Of a stretch of 64,000 bases of DNA, positions 38,422 to 47,450 are shown piece by piece. The DNA lies in the NCBI GenBank assembly GCA_041399065.1, contig JAWKTN010000005.1, positions 434,001 to 498,000 of the forward strand, given 5' to 3'. The position numbers and the translations under genes were made by a program. Every line of letters starts with the position of its first letter. Position 1 is the stretch's first letter. This DNA is from JAGQPD01 sp020426865 (GTDB lineage Bacteria > Planctomycetota > Planctomycetia > Pirellulales > Pirellulaceae). The notes beneath the pieces were generated by a model. That model saw only the letters and a list, made by a program, of their open reading frames with translations. It made no database searches and was not told where the DNA came from.

Positions 38422-39735
38422 GTGTCTGATCAAGAATCCGTATCGCGCGGCGCTGGTGCCGCGGTCAATCGCCGCAATTTTCTGGCCGCCAGTGGGGCCT
38501 TGGCGGGCATGGCATCGACCGTCACGTTTACGGCCAAGAGTTACGCGAGCATTGTGGGAGCCAACGATCGGATCCGCTGGGGACTGATCGGTGCCGGCGG
38601 GATGGGGAGCAGCCATTTGCGCGCGTTGGCCGCATTGAAGGAGCAGGACAACCTCGAAGCGGTGGCGGTTGCCGACTGCTGGAAGACGAGGGCCGAGCGG
38701 GGTGCGAGCGACGTGGGGGCTCCCCAATCCTTCACGGACTTCCGGCAATTGCTGGACATCAAAGACATTCACTATGTCACGATTGCGACACCGGAGCATT
38801 GGCATAGCAAGATGACGATCGCGGCCATGGAAGCAGGCAAGGCGGTGTATTGCGAAAAGCCGATGACGCACACGATCGAGGAGGCCCAACAGGTCGCGGC
38901 CTGCCAGAAGAAGACCAACATGCCGCTGCAGGTCGGCGTGCAAGCGATGTCAGACGACAGTTACGAGTCAGCGGCGGTAGCGATTGAAAACGGCGTATTG
39001 GGCCAGGTCGTTCAGGCTCAGATCGAATACGTACGCCGGTACGGTTCGCAGGGTCCGTGGCGCGAACCCGACTTGCAGGAAAACATGCCCAAGCCGGACG
39101 ATTTGAATTGGAAGGATTGGCTCGGACACGCTCCGGACATCCCCTGGAATCCGCATCACTATTTTGAATGGCGCAACTATTCCGCCTACTCCGGTGGTGT
39201 GGCCACGGACTTGTTTATTCATCGTATCACGCGGATCATGAAGGCCTGCAAGTTAATGTACCCGCGACGCGTCGTCGGGATGGGCGGCATTTGGCAATGG
39301 CCGGATGGTCGCGATCTGCCGGACAACTTCGAGATGATCTGCGAGTACCCCCGCGGCATGACCGTCTACGTGTTGGGGACACAGTCCAATCGAGTGGGCG
39401 TGCGACATTTAATCCGCGGCTACCGCGGTACCATGGAATTTACCGACTCGGGTTGGGTCGTCCGTGACAAAGACGACAAAGTTCTGGAAGAGCACAAAAA
39501 GACCGGAGGCGAAGACATCCACTTGCATCACACGAATCTCCACAATCATCTGCGCAACGGCCAACCGCTGCGGTGCCCCATGGAACTGGGGATGGCAGGT
39601 GTCGTGGCCGTAAACATGGCCAATACCTCGTGGCGAACCGGACAGATGATGGCGTGGGACACCGCAAACGAAAAGATGATCCCTGCCCACCAACTGGCCG
39701 AACAGAATTTCTTTCCGGAAGGATCGGACGCGTGA
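38422..39735 (+). CDS. Gfo/Idh/MocA-family oxidoreductase with Tat signal
   Basis: A 437-residue protein. The GTG at 38422 has AAGGA about nine bases upstream; ATG starts at 38341 and 38371 are in frame but would bury the export signal deeper. NRRNFLAASGALAGMAS is a twin-arginine signal, so the folded enzyme is exported with its cofactor. The Rossmann motif GLIGAGGMGSSHL binds NAD(P), and VTIATPEHWHSKMTIAAMEAGK with YCEKPMTHT is the classic active-site region with the EKP motif. The C-terminal half is the alpha/beta substrate domain (DLFIHRITRIMKA). It likely oxidises or interconverts a sugar or sugar derivative in the periplasm. Planctomycetes have many such paralogues, so the substrate cannot be named. 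Confidence 0.9.
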   Translation: MSDQESVSRGAGAAVNRRNFLAASGALAGMASTVTFTAKSYASIVGANDRIRWGLIGAGGMGSSHLRALAALKEQDNLEAVAVADCWKTRAERGASDVGAPQSFTDFRQLLDIKDIHYVTIATPEHWHSKMTIAAMEAGKAVYCEKPMTHTIEEAQQVAACQKKTNMPLQVGVQAMSDDSYESAAVAIENGVLGQVVQAQIEYVRRYGSQGPWREPDLQENMPKPDDLNWKDWLGHAPDIPWNPHHYFEWRNYSAYSGGVATDLFIHRITRIMKACKLMYPRRVVGMGGIWQWPDGRDLPDNFEMICEYPRGMTVYVLGTQSNRVGVRHLIRGYRGTMEFTDSGWVVRDKDDKVLEEHKKTGGEDIHLHHTNLHNHLRNGQPLRCPMELGMAGVVAVNMANTSWRTGQMMAWDTANEKMIPAHQLAEQNFFPEGSDA

Positions 39736-39767
39736 AGTTGGGCGGTAATGGGAGTTGTGAGTTGGAG

Positions 39768-39889
39768 ACGACTGGGACAGTCGGGTAACATTACGGCTGG
39801 GACAGTCGTGGACGTTTCCGGGACGGCTGGGACAGCCGTGTGACGTTACGGCTGGGACAGCCGGGGGACATTACGGCTGGGACAGCCGT
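39768..39889 (+). repeat. Array of five GC-rich palindromes (acggctgggacagccgt)
   Basis: Five copies start at 39768, 39793, 39823, 39848 and 39873, spaced 25, 30, 25 and 25 bases. Each can form a 7-bp stem (ACGGCTG/CAGCCGT) with a GGA loop; the first two and the fourth have one or two altered bases. Spacers include recurring 'gtaacatt'-like and 'gtgacgtt'-like sequence. The array fills the gap between the oxidoreductase stop and the start of the NagB-PIG-L gene. It would be transcribed into a string of small hairpins. Confidence 0.9.
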
Positions 39890-39911
39890 GTAACAATAAG
39901 AGGAATATCAC

Positions 39912-41870
39912 GTGGCTATCGTATCGCGCTCGCACAACATTTCGCATACCCACAACCGATTCGAACGCATTCCCTGCCAGGTATTCCCGCATGCGCGTGA
40001 GGTGGCGGCGGCCATTGCCAGCGACATTGCGAATCTGATCCGGCAACGAGCTGCTGAAGGGAGAAATTGCGTGCTGGGGTTGGCAACCGGCAGCACCCCC
40101 GTCGGCATTTACGATGAACTCGTACGCCTCCATCGCGAAGAAGGACTGTCGTTCGACAATGTCGTTACCTTCAACCTGGACGAATATTTTCCGATGCAGC
40201 CGCATGAATTGCAGAGCTACGTGCGATTCATGAACGAACACCTGTTCGACCTCGTCGACATTCGCCGCGAAAACGTGCACATCCCCGACGGCACGATTGA
40301 GGACAGCACGGTCAACGATTTTTGCCGCCGATACGAAATCGCGATCGAGGATGCCGGAGGCATTGATATCCAAATCCTTGGCATCGGGCGCACCGGGCAT
40401 ATCGGCTTTAACGAACCCGGTTCGGGTAAGGAAAGCCGGACACGATTGATTACGCTCGACCGCGTAACGCGGATGGACGCTGCCAGCGATTTCTTCGGCG
40501 AAGAGAACGTGCCACGTCGTGCAATTACGATGGGAGTGGGGACGATTCTCGAGGCCCGTGAAGTCATCTTGATCGCCTTCGGCGAACACAAGGCACCGAT
40601 CTTGGCTCAGGCCGTCGAAGGCAACATTACATCGGCGGTGGCGGCAAGTTTTTTGCAGGAGCATCCTAACGCACGCGTAGTGATCGACCAGTCTGCCGCC
40701 GAATCGTTGACGCGCTTTCGCAGCCCCTGGCTGCTAGGGCGTGTGAAATGGACACCCAGCACGATTCGCAAAGCCGTCATCTGGCTAGCACGCGATCTGA
40801 AAAAACCGATCCTCAAGATGACGGAAGAAGATTACAACGAAGCCGGCCTTCAGGATCTTGCCGCCGAACATGGCCCGGCGTACGACATTAACCTGCAAGT
40901 CTTCCGGCATCTGCAATCCACGATTACGGGTTGGCCCGGTGGTAAACCCGAACACGCCAAGCTGCCTGGCGATCGCCCGCAACGTCATGACAGTATTTTC
41001 CCCAAACGCGTGCTGATCTTCTCCCCTCATCCCGACGACGACGTGATCTCCATGGGCGGTACGTTGATTCGGTTGGTCGACCAGGGGCATGAGGTCCACG
41101 TCGCCTATCAGACATCGGGCAACATTGCCGTATTCGATGACGACGCCATTCGCTTTTGTGAATTCGCCGCCGATTTCAATCGTGCCTTCGGCGTCGACCC
41201 GCAACGCACCAATGAACTCGAACAACACGTCGAAGAATTCCTCAAGAACAAGAAGGCTGGCCAGGTCGATAGTGCCGAAGTGCAGACGATCAAGGGTTTG
41301 ATCCGTCAAGGCGAGGCACGTGCGGCGACGCGTTTGTGCCAAGTGCCTGACGATCGCCTGCATTTCTTGAACATGCCGTTCTATGAAACCGGGCGGGTCA
41401 AGAAAAAGCCGCTGGGCGAAGAAGATATCCAGATGATCGTGGATCTATTCCAGCAAATCAAGCCACACCAAATCTATGCTGCCGGCGATCTTTCCGACCC
41501 ACACGGAACGCATCGCACTTGCCTGAGTGCCGTATTGCAGGCCTGTCAACGAGTCTCCAACGACGACTGGTACCGGAATGAATGCGAGGTTTGGCTCTAT
41601 CGCGGCGCCTGGCACGAGTGGGAACCGCATGAGATTGAAATGGCCGTACCGCTCAGCCCGAAAGAAGTCCTTAAGAAGCGCAATGCGATCTTCAAGCACG
41701 AATCGCAAAAGGATCGAGCATTGTTTCCTGGCCCCGACGTGCGCGAATTCTGGAAACGCGCCGAAGACCGAAATGCCGACACCGCGAGGCTTTACGATGC
41801 ACTTGGATTGGCCGAGTACGCGGCAATCGAAGGATTTGTACGTTGGAACGGGCGATTGACGTTGATTTGA
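39912..41870 (+). CDS. nagB: Glucosamine-6-phosphate deaminase-like / PIG-L deacetylase-like fusion
   Basis: A 652-residue protein from a GTG (39912) with AGAGGA seven bases upstream. Residues about 25-280 are NagB-like: GLATGSTPVGIY binds phosphate and FNLDEYFPM holds the catalytic Asp (D90). ILGIGRTGHIGFNEPGSG corresponds to the active-site loop, with H163 and E168 conserved. The Asp that precedes that His in E. coli NagB (D141) is Thr (T161) here. Residues about 365-640 are a PIG-L/LmbE-type deacetylase with FSPHPDDDVISMGG (H373, D375, D376) and DPHGTH. Such fusions are known, for example in Bacteroidetes. The likely job is breakdown of an N-acetylhexosamine derivative: deacetylation, then deamination/isomerisation. 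The exact substrate and the effect of the Asp-to-Thr change are unknown. Confidence 0.9.
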   Translation: MAIVSRSHNISHTHNRFERIPCQVFPHAREVAAAIASDIANLIRQRAAEGRNCVLGLATGSTPVGIYDELVRLHREEGLSFDNVVTFNLDEYFPMQPHELQSYVRFMNEHLFDLVDIRRENVHIPDGTIEDSTVNDFCRRYEIAIEDAGGIDIQILGIGRTGHIGFNEPGSGKESRTRLITLDRVTRMDAASDFFGEENVPRRAITMGVGTILEAREVILIAFGEHKAPILAQAVEGNITSAVAASFLQEHPNARVVIDQSAAESLTRFRSPWLLGRVKWTPSTIRKAVIWLARDLKKPILKMTEEDYNEAGLQDLAAEHGPAYDINLQVFRHLQSTITGWPGGKPEHAKLPGDRPQRHDSIFPKRVLIFSPHPDDDVISMGGTLIRLVDQGHEVHVAYQTSGNIAVFDDDAIRFCEFAADFNRAFGVDPQRTNELEQHVEEFLKNKKAGQVDSAEVQTIKGLIRQGEARAATRLCQVPDDRLHFLNMPFYETGRVKKKPLGEEDIQMIVDLFQQIKPHQIYAAGDLSDPHGTHRTCLSAVLQACQRVSNDDWYRNECEVWLYRGAWHEWEPHEIEMAVPLSPKEVLKKRNAIFKHESQKDRALFPGPDVREFWKRAEDRNADTARLYDALGLAEYAAIEGFVRWNGRLTLI

Positions 41871-42195
41871 CCACAACCAACCATACCGACCGGGGCCGCT
41901 ACCAGGTCCGCCGTTGGTCGGGGAGCATCAGCCTGTCATGTTAGCACCGAATCGATCACCGTCGACAAAGGGGACGGAACAGGGGGTATCTACCACTCGC
42001 CGCCTGTGGCCGCGCCGTGTTTGGCAAACCGAAGGACAAGTCCGATTCGGACCTCCGGTGCGTGATTTGCGCTATCGGTCGCGACGTTGTTCCTATCGCC
42101 GCTATTGGCATTTGCAGCGAGTCAGCGCATCTACCACCGACATTTAGGCGTCTGCTCGCCGACGGATTATCTCACGAAGCCACAGGGTCACGGAG
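41871..42195. other. Intergenic region, nothing recognised
   Basis: About 325 bases before the cytochrome gene. No gene, repeat or clear promoter could be assigned. It presumably contains the promoter for the two-gene heme/dehydrogenase unit. Confidence 0.45.
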
Positions 42196-43440
42196 ATGCA
42201 CAATCATCAACTCAAGTCGTATCGATTCGCAATGGTTGCCATGGTTGTCACGATGGTCGTCGTCGGACAACGATCGGTCCCACGAGCGATAGCGAGCGAC
42301 CGCGACGGGGACAACCTCTTATCGCTGTTGGTCGATGCGGTTGGATCGGCCAATGACGACGACCAGCGGCAACGCGACTTGCTACTGGGGATGCAACAAG
42401 GACTGCGAGGCCAGAAGAATCGACAGGCGCCCGCCAATTGGAAGCCCGTTTATCGACAGATTTTGGCTAAGAAGAATCCCGCATTGACGGCACTTGCCGA
42501 CCAGGTCGCCCTGATTCTCCATGATTCGCTCGCCGAGCAGAAGCTGATTGACATCGCCCGCGACCCGCATCAACCGCTCGAGGCACGACGCAAAGCATTG
42601 CAATCCCTTGCCGAACAGAAGGCGGCCGGCTTGCCGCAACTTGCCCTGCCACTATTGGCGGAAGACGCGATCAGCCACGACGCATTATTGTCTTTATTTC
42701 CATACGACGACGCGGACATTCCACCAAGCGTGCTGGCACACTACGCCCGATGGGATCACCTGAGGCGGCAAGCCGTCCTCGAATTGCTCGGGGGCCGGAA
42801 GAGCTTCCTGCCACCGCTGCTGGATGCCATCGAACAGGGGACCGTCCCGCGCAAGGACATTTCCACGTCTTCGGCTCGGCGAATGGCCGAAGTCGGTGGG
42901 AGTGCGATTCACGATCGCCTGACCGCAGTCTGGGGGACACTTCGCGCACCCGACGCCAACGTGCGAGAAAAGATGACAAACTACCGAAAGCGATTGACGA
43001 ATGAGATGCTCCGACAGGCAGATATCGCCAAAGGCGCCGAAGTGTTCCTTCGCACATGTGGCCAATGTCATCGGCTCAACGGCCAAGGCCAGACGATTGG
43101 TCCCGACCTGACCGGCTCGGATCGGGGAAATCTGGACTACCTGCTAGAAAATGTCCTCGACCCCAGCGCCGTGATTCCCAAAGAGTATCAGGTAACTAAC
43201 ATCACGACTGACGACGGTCGTCGGATCGTTGGGATTGTCGCAGACGAAACGGCGCGGACCCTGACGATTCGTACGGTCGAAGCGGAACGCATCATCGATC
43301 TCGAGGAAATCGAAGAACGCGTACTGTCCGACGTCTCGCTGATGCCGGTCGGTCAACTGGACGATCTAACGCCCGAGCAGGTACGGGATTTAGTCGGGTA
43401 CTTGCGGACGGGCGCGCCGGGTAAAGGACGAGCCAAGTGA
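42196..43440 (+). CDS. Exported HEAT-like protein with C-terminal planctomycete heme-binding (CxxCH) domain
   Basis: A 414-residue protein. The N-terminus (FAMVAMVVTMVVVG) is a signal or anchor. Residues about 40-260 are helical HEAT-like repeats. The C-terminal ~130 residues form a c-type cytochrome-like domain: CGQCH (C288, C291, H292), then GPDLTGSDRGNLDYLLENVL, DPSAVIPKEYQV and SLMPVGQLDDLTPEQ. These match the Planctomycete/Verrucomicrobia putative heme-binding domain (TIGR02603 type). It likely accepts electrons in the periplasm. The start is uncertain because no good ribosome-binding site precedes the ATG at 42196; an ATG at 42232 is an alternative. The next gene starts inside its stop codon, so the two products are made together. 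Confidence 0.85.
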   Translation: MHNHQLKSYRFAMVAMVVTMVVVGQRSVPRAIASDRDGDNLLSLLVDAVGSANDDDQRQRDLLLGMQQGLRGQKNRQAPANWKPVYRQILAKKNPALTALADQVALILHDSLAEQKLIDIARDPHQPLEARRKALQSLAEQKAAGLPQLALPLLAEDAISHDALLSLFPYDDADIPPSVLAHYARWDHLRRQAVLELLGGRKSFLPPLLDAIEQGTVPRKDISTSSARRMAEVGGSAIHDRLTAVWGTLRAPDANVREKMTNYRKRLTNEMLRQADIAKGAEVFLRTCGQCHRLNGQGQTIGPDLTGSDRGNLDYLLENVLDPSAVIPKEYQVTNITTDDGRRIVGIVADETARTLTIRTVEAERIIDLEEIEERVLSDVSLMPVGQLDDLTPEQVRDLVGYLRTGAPGKGRAK

Positions 43441-45386
43441 ACCGTTGCCAAGTATACTACACGCGTGGCTCCATCCCGTTTTTGGGAACCTCCATCGTTG
43501 GTTTCGTTGCTGGCATCCTACTGCCATTTGCCGCCCTGGCCGTTGAGAACGCAGCCACGAACTCGGACGATTCCACGACTCTACCACCGGGCATCGTTGA
43601 TACCCAGAACCCAAATGACGCATCTCTGAGCGTCGCCGAGTCGCTAGCCAGGATCAAAGTGCCCGACGGTTTTCGTGTGACACTTTTTGCCGGTGAACCC
43701 GATATTCGCCGTCCCATTGCCATGTCGATGGACGACCGCGGCCGACTGTGGGTGGTCGAGAATTATTCGCATCCCAACTGGCAGCCAACCGGCCAAGACC
43801 GCGTGGTGATCTTGGAGGACCAGGACGGCGACGGGCAATTTGATCGTCGCAAGGTTTTTTGGGATCGTGGAAATTATTTGACCGGAATAGCCTGGGGACA
43901 CGGCGGTATCTGGCTCTGCAATTGTCCGGATTTGATCTTCCTTCCCGATCGTGATTACGACGATGTCCCGGACGGCGAGCCGGAGGTCGTGCTTGCGGGC
44001 TGGCAACGTCAGAACCCGAACAATGTGCTAAACAATTTGAACTGGGGTCCCGACGGTTGGCTCTACGGTTGTGTGGGGGAATCGCAATTGACGGAGGTCG
44101 AGGTGGTGGGTGTTGCACGGCCCGATCGAATTTCGATCTCCCGCGGCATCTGGCGTTACCATCCGCAATCGCGGCGGTTGGAGGTGGTGGCCCGCGGTGC
44201 GGTCAACCCGTGGGGACTGGATTTCAACGCCCAAGGGGAAGGTTTTTTCACCAACTGCGTACTACCACATGCATGGCACTTGATACCAGGTGCCTACTAC
44301 GAGCGACGGGCTGGCGAGGGGGATTTCCCGCATATTTATCAGCGGATCGGCCCCATCTGCGATCACTTGCACTGGGGGGGTGGCGATTGGACGTCTTCTC
44401 GCGGTGGCAAAGGGATCCATTCGGCAGCCGGCGGCGGCCATGCCCATACTGGCGCGATGATCTATCAAGGCCGGCAATGGCCCGAACAATATCGACACAC
44501 GTTGTTGATGGGCAATCTGCACGGTAACCGCTTGAATCAAGACGTGTTGGTGCGGAATGGATCGGGGTATGTCGCCAAACATGGCGAAGATTTCCTCTTC
44601 GCAAACGACGACTGGTTCCGCTCGCTATGGCAGCGTCAAGCGCCCGATGGCAGTGTCTATGTATGCGACTGGCACGACTTTGGCGAATGCCACGACAGTG
44701 ATGGGAGCCACCGCAGCAGCGGTCGCATCTATCGCGTTAGCTTTACTGCGGCGGAACGGCAACTGGCCCCTTTTGATTTGCAGAAATGCGAATTGCAGGA
44801 ACTCGTTGCATGGCAGCGATCGGACAATGAGTGGTTTGCCAGGCAATCGCGCCGCGTGTTGCACGAGCGAGCTACGCAGGGCGAAGATATGGCACCGGCC
44901 AGGGAGGCGTTGAAGGCGCTGCTTGGCGGCGATCTCCCCGACACCATCCAGTTGCGTGCGTTGTGGTCGCTATCGGCGATGGGAGAAATTCGGTCATCGC
45001 AGCTCTTGGAGCTCCTGCAAAGCAGTAACCACGAACACGTTCGCGCCTGGACGGTACGATTGTTACTTGACGGACCAATTCTGAAAGGGGTTGATTCGTC
45101 GGTCCGTGAGGCGTTGCAAGCGGCAGCGTTATCCGATCCGTCACCGCTGGTGCGCCTGCACCTTGCGTCAGGGTTGCAACGTCTGTCATTCGATCAACGA
45201 TGGCCCATCGCGCGCGCGTTGGCCACGCACGCCGAGGACGCAGACGATGCCAATCTGCCACCACTGATTTGGTACGGCATTCTGCCGCTAGTCGCCGATG
45301 AACCAGTAGAAGCATTGACCTTCGCGCAAGCGTCACGGATTCCTATATTGCGACAGAATATTGCTCGCAGGTTAGCATCAGAGTAA
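43437..45386 (+). CDS. PVC-type membrane-bound dehydrogenase-like beta-propeller protein
   Basis: A 649-residue protein starting at a GTG that overlaps the previous stop (GTGA), so it is translationally coupled. An N-terminal membrane segment (FLGTSIVGFVAGILLPFAALAV) acts as signal or anchor. Residues about 65-430 match the Piru_Ver_Nterm dehydrogenase domain (TIGR02604 type): VPDGFRVTLFAGEPDIRRPI, AMSMDDRGRLWVVENYSHP, LNNLNWGPDGWLYGC, NPWGLDFNAQGEGFFTNCV and PDGSVYVCDWHD. The remainder is HEAT-like helices. In most planctomycete proteins this domain is followed, in the same chain, by HEAT repeats and the heme domain; here the heme domain is a separate upstream gene. It probably oxidises a sugar or alcohol in the periplasm and passes electrons to the upstream cytochrome. 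Confidence 0.86.
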   Translation: MNRCQVYYTRGSIPFLGTSIVGFVAGILLPFAALAVENAATNSDDSTTLPPGIVDTQNPNDASLSVAESLARIKVPDGFRVTLFAGEPDIRRPIAMSMDDRGRLWVVENYSHPNWQPTGQDRVVILEDQDGDGQFDRRKVFWDRGNYLTGIAWGHGGIWLCNCPDLIFLPDRDYDDVPDGEPEVVLAGWQRQNPNNVLNNLNWGPDGWLYGCVGESQLTEVEVVGVARPDRISISRGIWRYHPQSRRLEVVARGAVNPWGLDFNAQGEGFFTNCVLPHAWHLIPGAYYERRAGEGDFPHIYQRIGPICDHLHWGGGDWTSSRGGKGIHSAAGGGHAHTGAMIYQGRQWPEQYRHTLLMGNLHGNRLNQDVLVRNGSGYVAKHGEDFLFANDDWFRSLWQRQAPDGSVYVCDWHDFGECHDSDGSHRSSGRIYRVSFTAAERQLAPFDLQKCELQELVAWQRSDNEWFARQSRRVLHERATQGEDMAPAREALKALLGGDLPDTIQLRALWSLSAMGEIRSSQLLELLQSSNHEHVRAWTVRLLLDGPILKGVDSSVREALQAAALSDPSPLVRLHLASGLQRLSFDQRWPIARALATHAEDADDANLPPLIWYGILPLVADEPVEALTFAQASRIPILRQNIARRLASE

Positions 45387-45430
45387 GCGCGACTGCCCGC
45401 CATCGGATAATTCACAACCACCATCACCAC

Positions 45431-46585
45431 GGTTACCTGCCCACGCTGGCGCGGACAAATCAACCGCAGAGCACGCGGAGAGCGCAGTAAGGTTCTTGTT
45501 GAATTTGAAGCTCTTACACACACGCGGCGCAATCTCTGCGCTCTCTGCGACCTCTGCGGTCAACTGCCCCTTTTCCATGAACGCCATTTCGACAACTCCA
45601 CCACGGTTACTTGCCCGCGCTGGCGCGGACAAATCAACCGCAGAGCACGCGGAGAGCGCAGTGAGGTTCTTGTTGAATTTGAGGCTCTTACACACACGCG
45701 GCGCAATCTCTGCGACCTCTGCGGTCAACTGCCCTTTTTCCATGAACGCCATTCCGACAACTTCACTGCGGTTACCTGCCCGCGGCGCGGCGCGGACAAA
45801 TCAACCGCAGAGGACGCGGAGAGCGCAGTGAGGTTCTTGTTGAATTTGAAGCTCTTACACACACGCGGCGCAATCTCTGCGACCTCTGCGGTCAACTGCC
45901 CTTTTCCATGAACGCCATTCCGACAACTTCACTGCGGTTACCTGCCCGCGCTGGCGCGGACAAATCAACCGCAGAGGACGCGGAGAGCGCAGTGAGGTTC
46001 TTGTTGAATTTGAAGCTCTTACACACACGCGGCGCAATCTCTGCGCTCTCTGCGACCTCTGCGGTCAACTGCCCCTTTTCCATGAACGCCATTCCGACAA
46101 CTTCACCACGGTTACCTGCCCACGTTGGCGCGGACAAATCAACCGCAGAGGACGCGGAGAGCGCAGTGAGGTTCTTGTTGAATTTGAAGCTCTTACACAC
46201 ACGCGGCGCAATCTCTGCGCTCTCTGCGACCTCTGCGGTCAACTGCCCTTTTTCCATGAACGCCATTCCGACAACTTCACCACGGTTACCTGCCCGCGCT
46301 GGCGCGGACAAATCAACCGCAGAGGACGCGGAGAGCGCAGTGAGGTTCTTGTTGAATTTGAAGCTCTTACACACACGCGGCGCAATCTCTGCGCTCTCTG
46401 CGACCTCTGCGGTAAACTGCCCCTTTTCCATGAACGCCATTCCGACAACTTCACCACGGTTACCTGCCCACGTTGGCGCGGACAAATCAACCGCAGAGCA
46501 CGCGGAGAGTGCAGTGAGGTTCTTGTTGAATTTGAAGCTCTTACACACACGCGGCGCAATCTCTGCGCTCTCTGCGGTTAGCTGA
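45431..46585. repeat. Seven-copy 174-bp tandem array with inverted-repeat arms
   Basis: Copies start at 45431, 45605, 45770, 45936, 46110, 46284 and 46458. Periods are 174, 165, 166, 174, 174 and 174; copies 2 and 3 lack a 9-base 'gctctctgc' block, and the last copy stops after its second arm. Each unit holds accgcagaggacgcggagag...cgcag and, about 50 bases later, its near-perfect reverse complement (ctgcgctctctgcgacctct..gcggt), so each can form a long hairpin. Because the period is a multiple of three, both strands read as long open frames with 58-residue repeats. These carry no recognisable protein signal or ribosome-binding site and are not called as genes. The array fills the gap between the dehydrogenase gene and the DUF1080 gene. 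It is not CRISPR: units are continuous, without unique spacers. Confidence 0.93.
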
Positions 46586-46614
46586 TGTCGCTGCGGTTTT
46601 GTTGCCTGCTGTTC

Positions 46615-47283
46615 TTAGTCGGGCAATTTGCGAATCTTCAGATTGCGATAGTAGACCTTGCTCCCTGGATCGTGAGCTTGCAGGGCGATCGTGCCATGAT
46701 CCAACTGACGCTCGGGACGGTTCAGATTCTCCTCCTCCGTGTATTCCGTGATCGTCTGTCCGTTGATCTTCAGCTCGATCGTCCTCCCCTTGACGCGGAT
46801 CTCGTACAGGAACCACTCGCCGTCCTCTACCGGAGTGTGAAAATTGTCCTTCACGGCGTACAATCCACCCGTCTTCTTGGGGTCACTGTGCGTGTTGTTC
46901 ACCTGCGCCTCATAGCCTTTGTCGGGCCACCCCTCCTCCAAGAACTTGGTGTGGAAGTAGATCCCCGAGTTGGCATTTTTCTCGGTCTTCACCTCAGCTT
47001 GGAATTCGAAATTCGTAAAGTCGGCCTTGCCGTCGGCACCGACGAAAAAGGCATGAGCTCGCGGGCCGTTGGTCACCAACGCTCCATCCTCGACCCGAAC
47101 CGAATCCTTGGCCTCGTTCACAACCCACCCCGCCAGGTCCTTGCCATTGAACATCTCAATCCAAGAGTCGTCGGTGGCACGTTCTTGACCACCGGTCGAA
47201 CTGGCCACAGCCAGTATGGATGCGATCGGCAAAAATACCAGCAATATTCCGAGCCTGACGTGATTTTCGGATCGTGGGACCAT
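46615..47283 (-). CDS. DUF1080 / 3-keto-disaccharide hydrolase-family lipoprotein-like secreted protein
   Basis: A 222-residue protein. The ATG at 47283 has AAGGAG six bases upstream and opens a signal peptide (LGILLVFLPIASILAVASS); the longer frame from 47328 lacks these. The mature part has WIEMFNGKDLAGWVVNE, then NFEFQAEVKTEKNANSGIYF, GYEAQVNNTHSDPKKTGGLY and GEWFLYEIRVKGRTIELKIN. It ends GTIALQAHDPGSKVYYRNLK. This is the concanavalin-like fold of the 3-keto-disaccharide hydrolase family (formerly DUF1080), abundant in planctomycetes. It would act outside the cytoplasm on an oxidised disaccharide or glycan. It is divergent from cysK. The repeat array ends only about 30 bases past its stop. 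Confidence 0.9.
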   Translation of the reverse strand: MVPRSENHVRLGILLVFLPIASILAVASSTGGQERATDDSWIEMFNGKDLAGWVVNEAKDSVRVEDGALVTNGPRAHAFFVGADGKADFTNFEFQAEVKTEKNANSGIYFHTKFLEEGWPDKGYEAQVNNTHSDPKKTGGLYAVKDNFHTPVEDGEWFLYEIRVKGRTIELKINGQTITEYTEEENLNRPERQLDHGTIALQAHDPGSKVYYRNLKIRKLPD

Positions 47284-47450
47284 GTTAATCTCCTTGTCGA
47301 ATGATTGCTTTTGCCGTTTAATGGGCACATGTGTCGTTGATAACTACCGGCCGAATGAACTTCCGGCCGATACGGTGCAGTTGAAAGACGCCAATTGCCT
47401 AGTCACCACAGGTTACCAGGAAGAAATCCTCAAAGAAAGGGACGGATCAA

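Noticed and set aside
39768..39889. CRISPR-like array of short palindromes
   Set aside because: Spacers are only about 8-13 bases and similar to each other; there are only five units and no cas genes.
45892..46585. Long open frames on both strands of the repeat array (58-residue repeats such as QLTAEVAESAEIAPRV)
   Set aside because: They result from a repeat period divisible by three. No start signal or domain supports translation, and both strands cannot plausibly be coding.
45431..46585. CRISPR array
   Set aside because: Units are 165-174 bases, nearly identical throughout, without unique spacers, and no cas gene is present.
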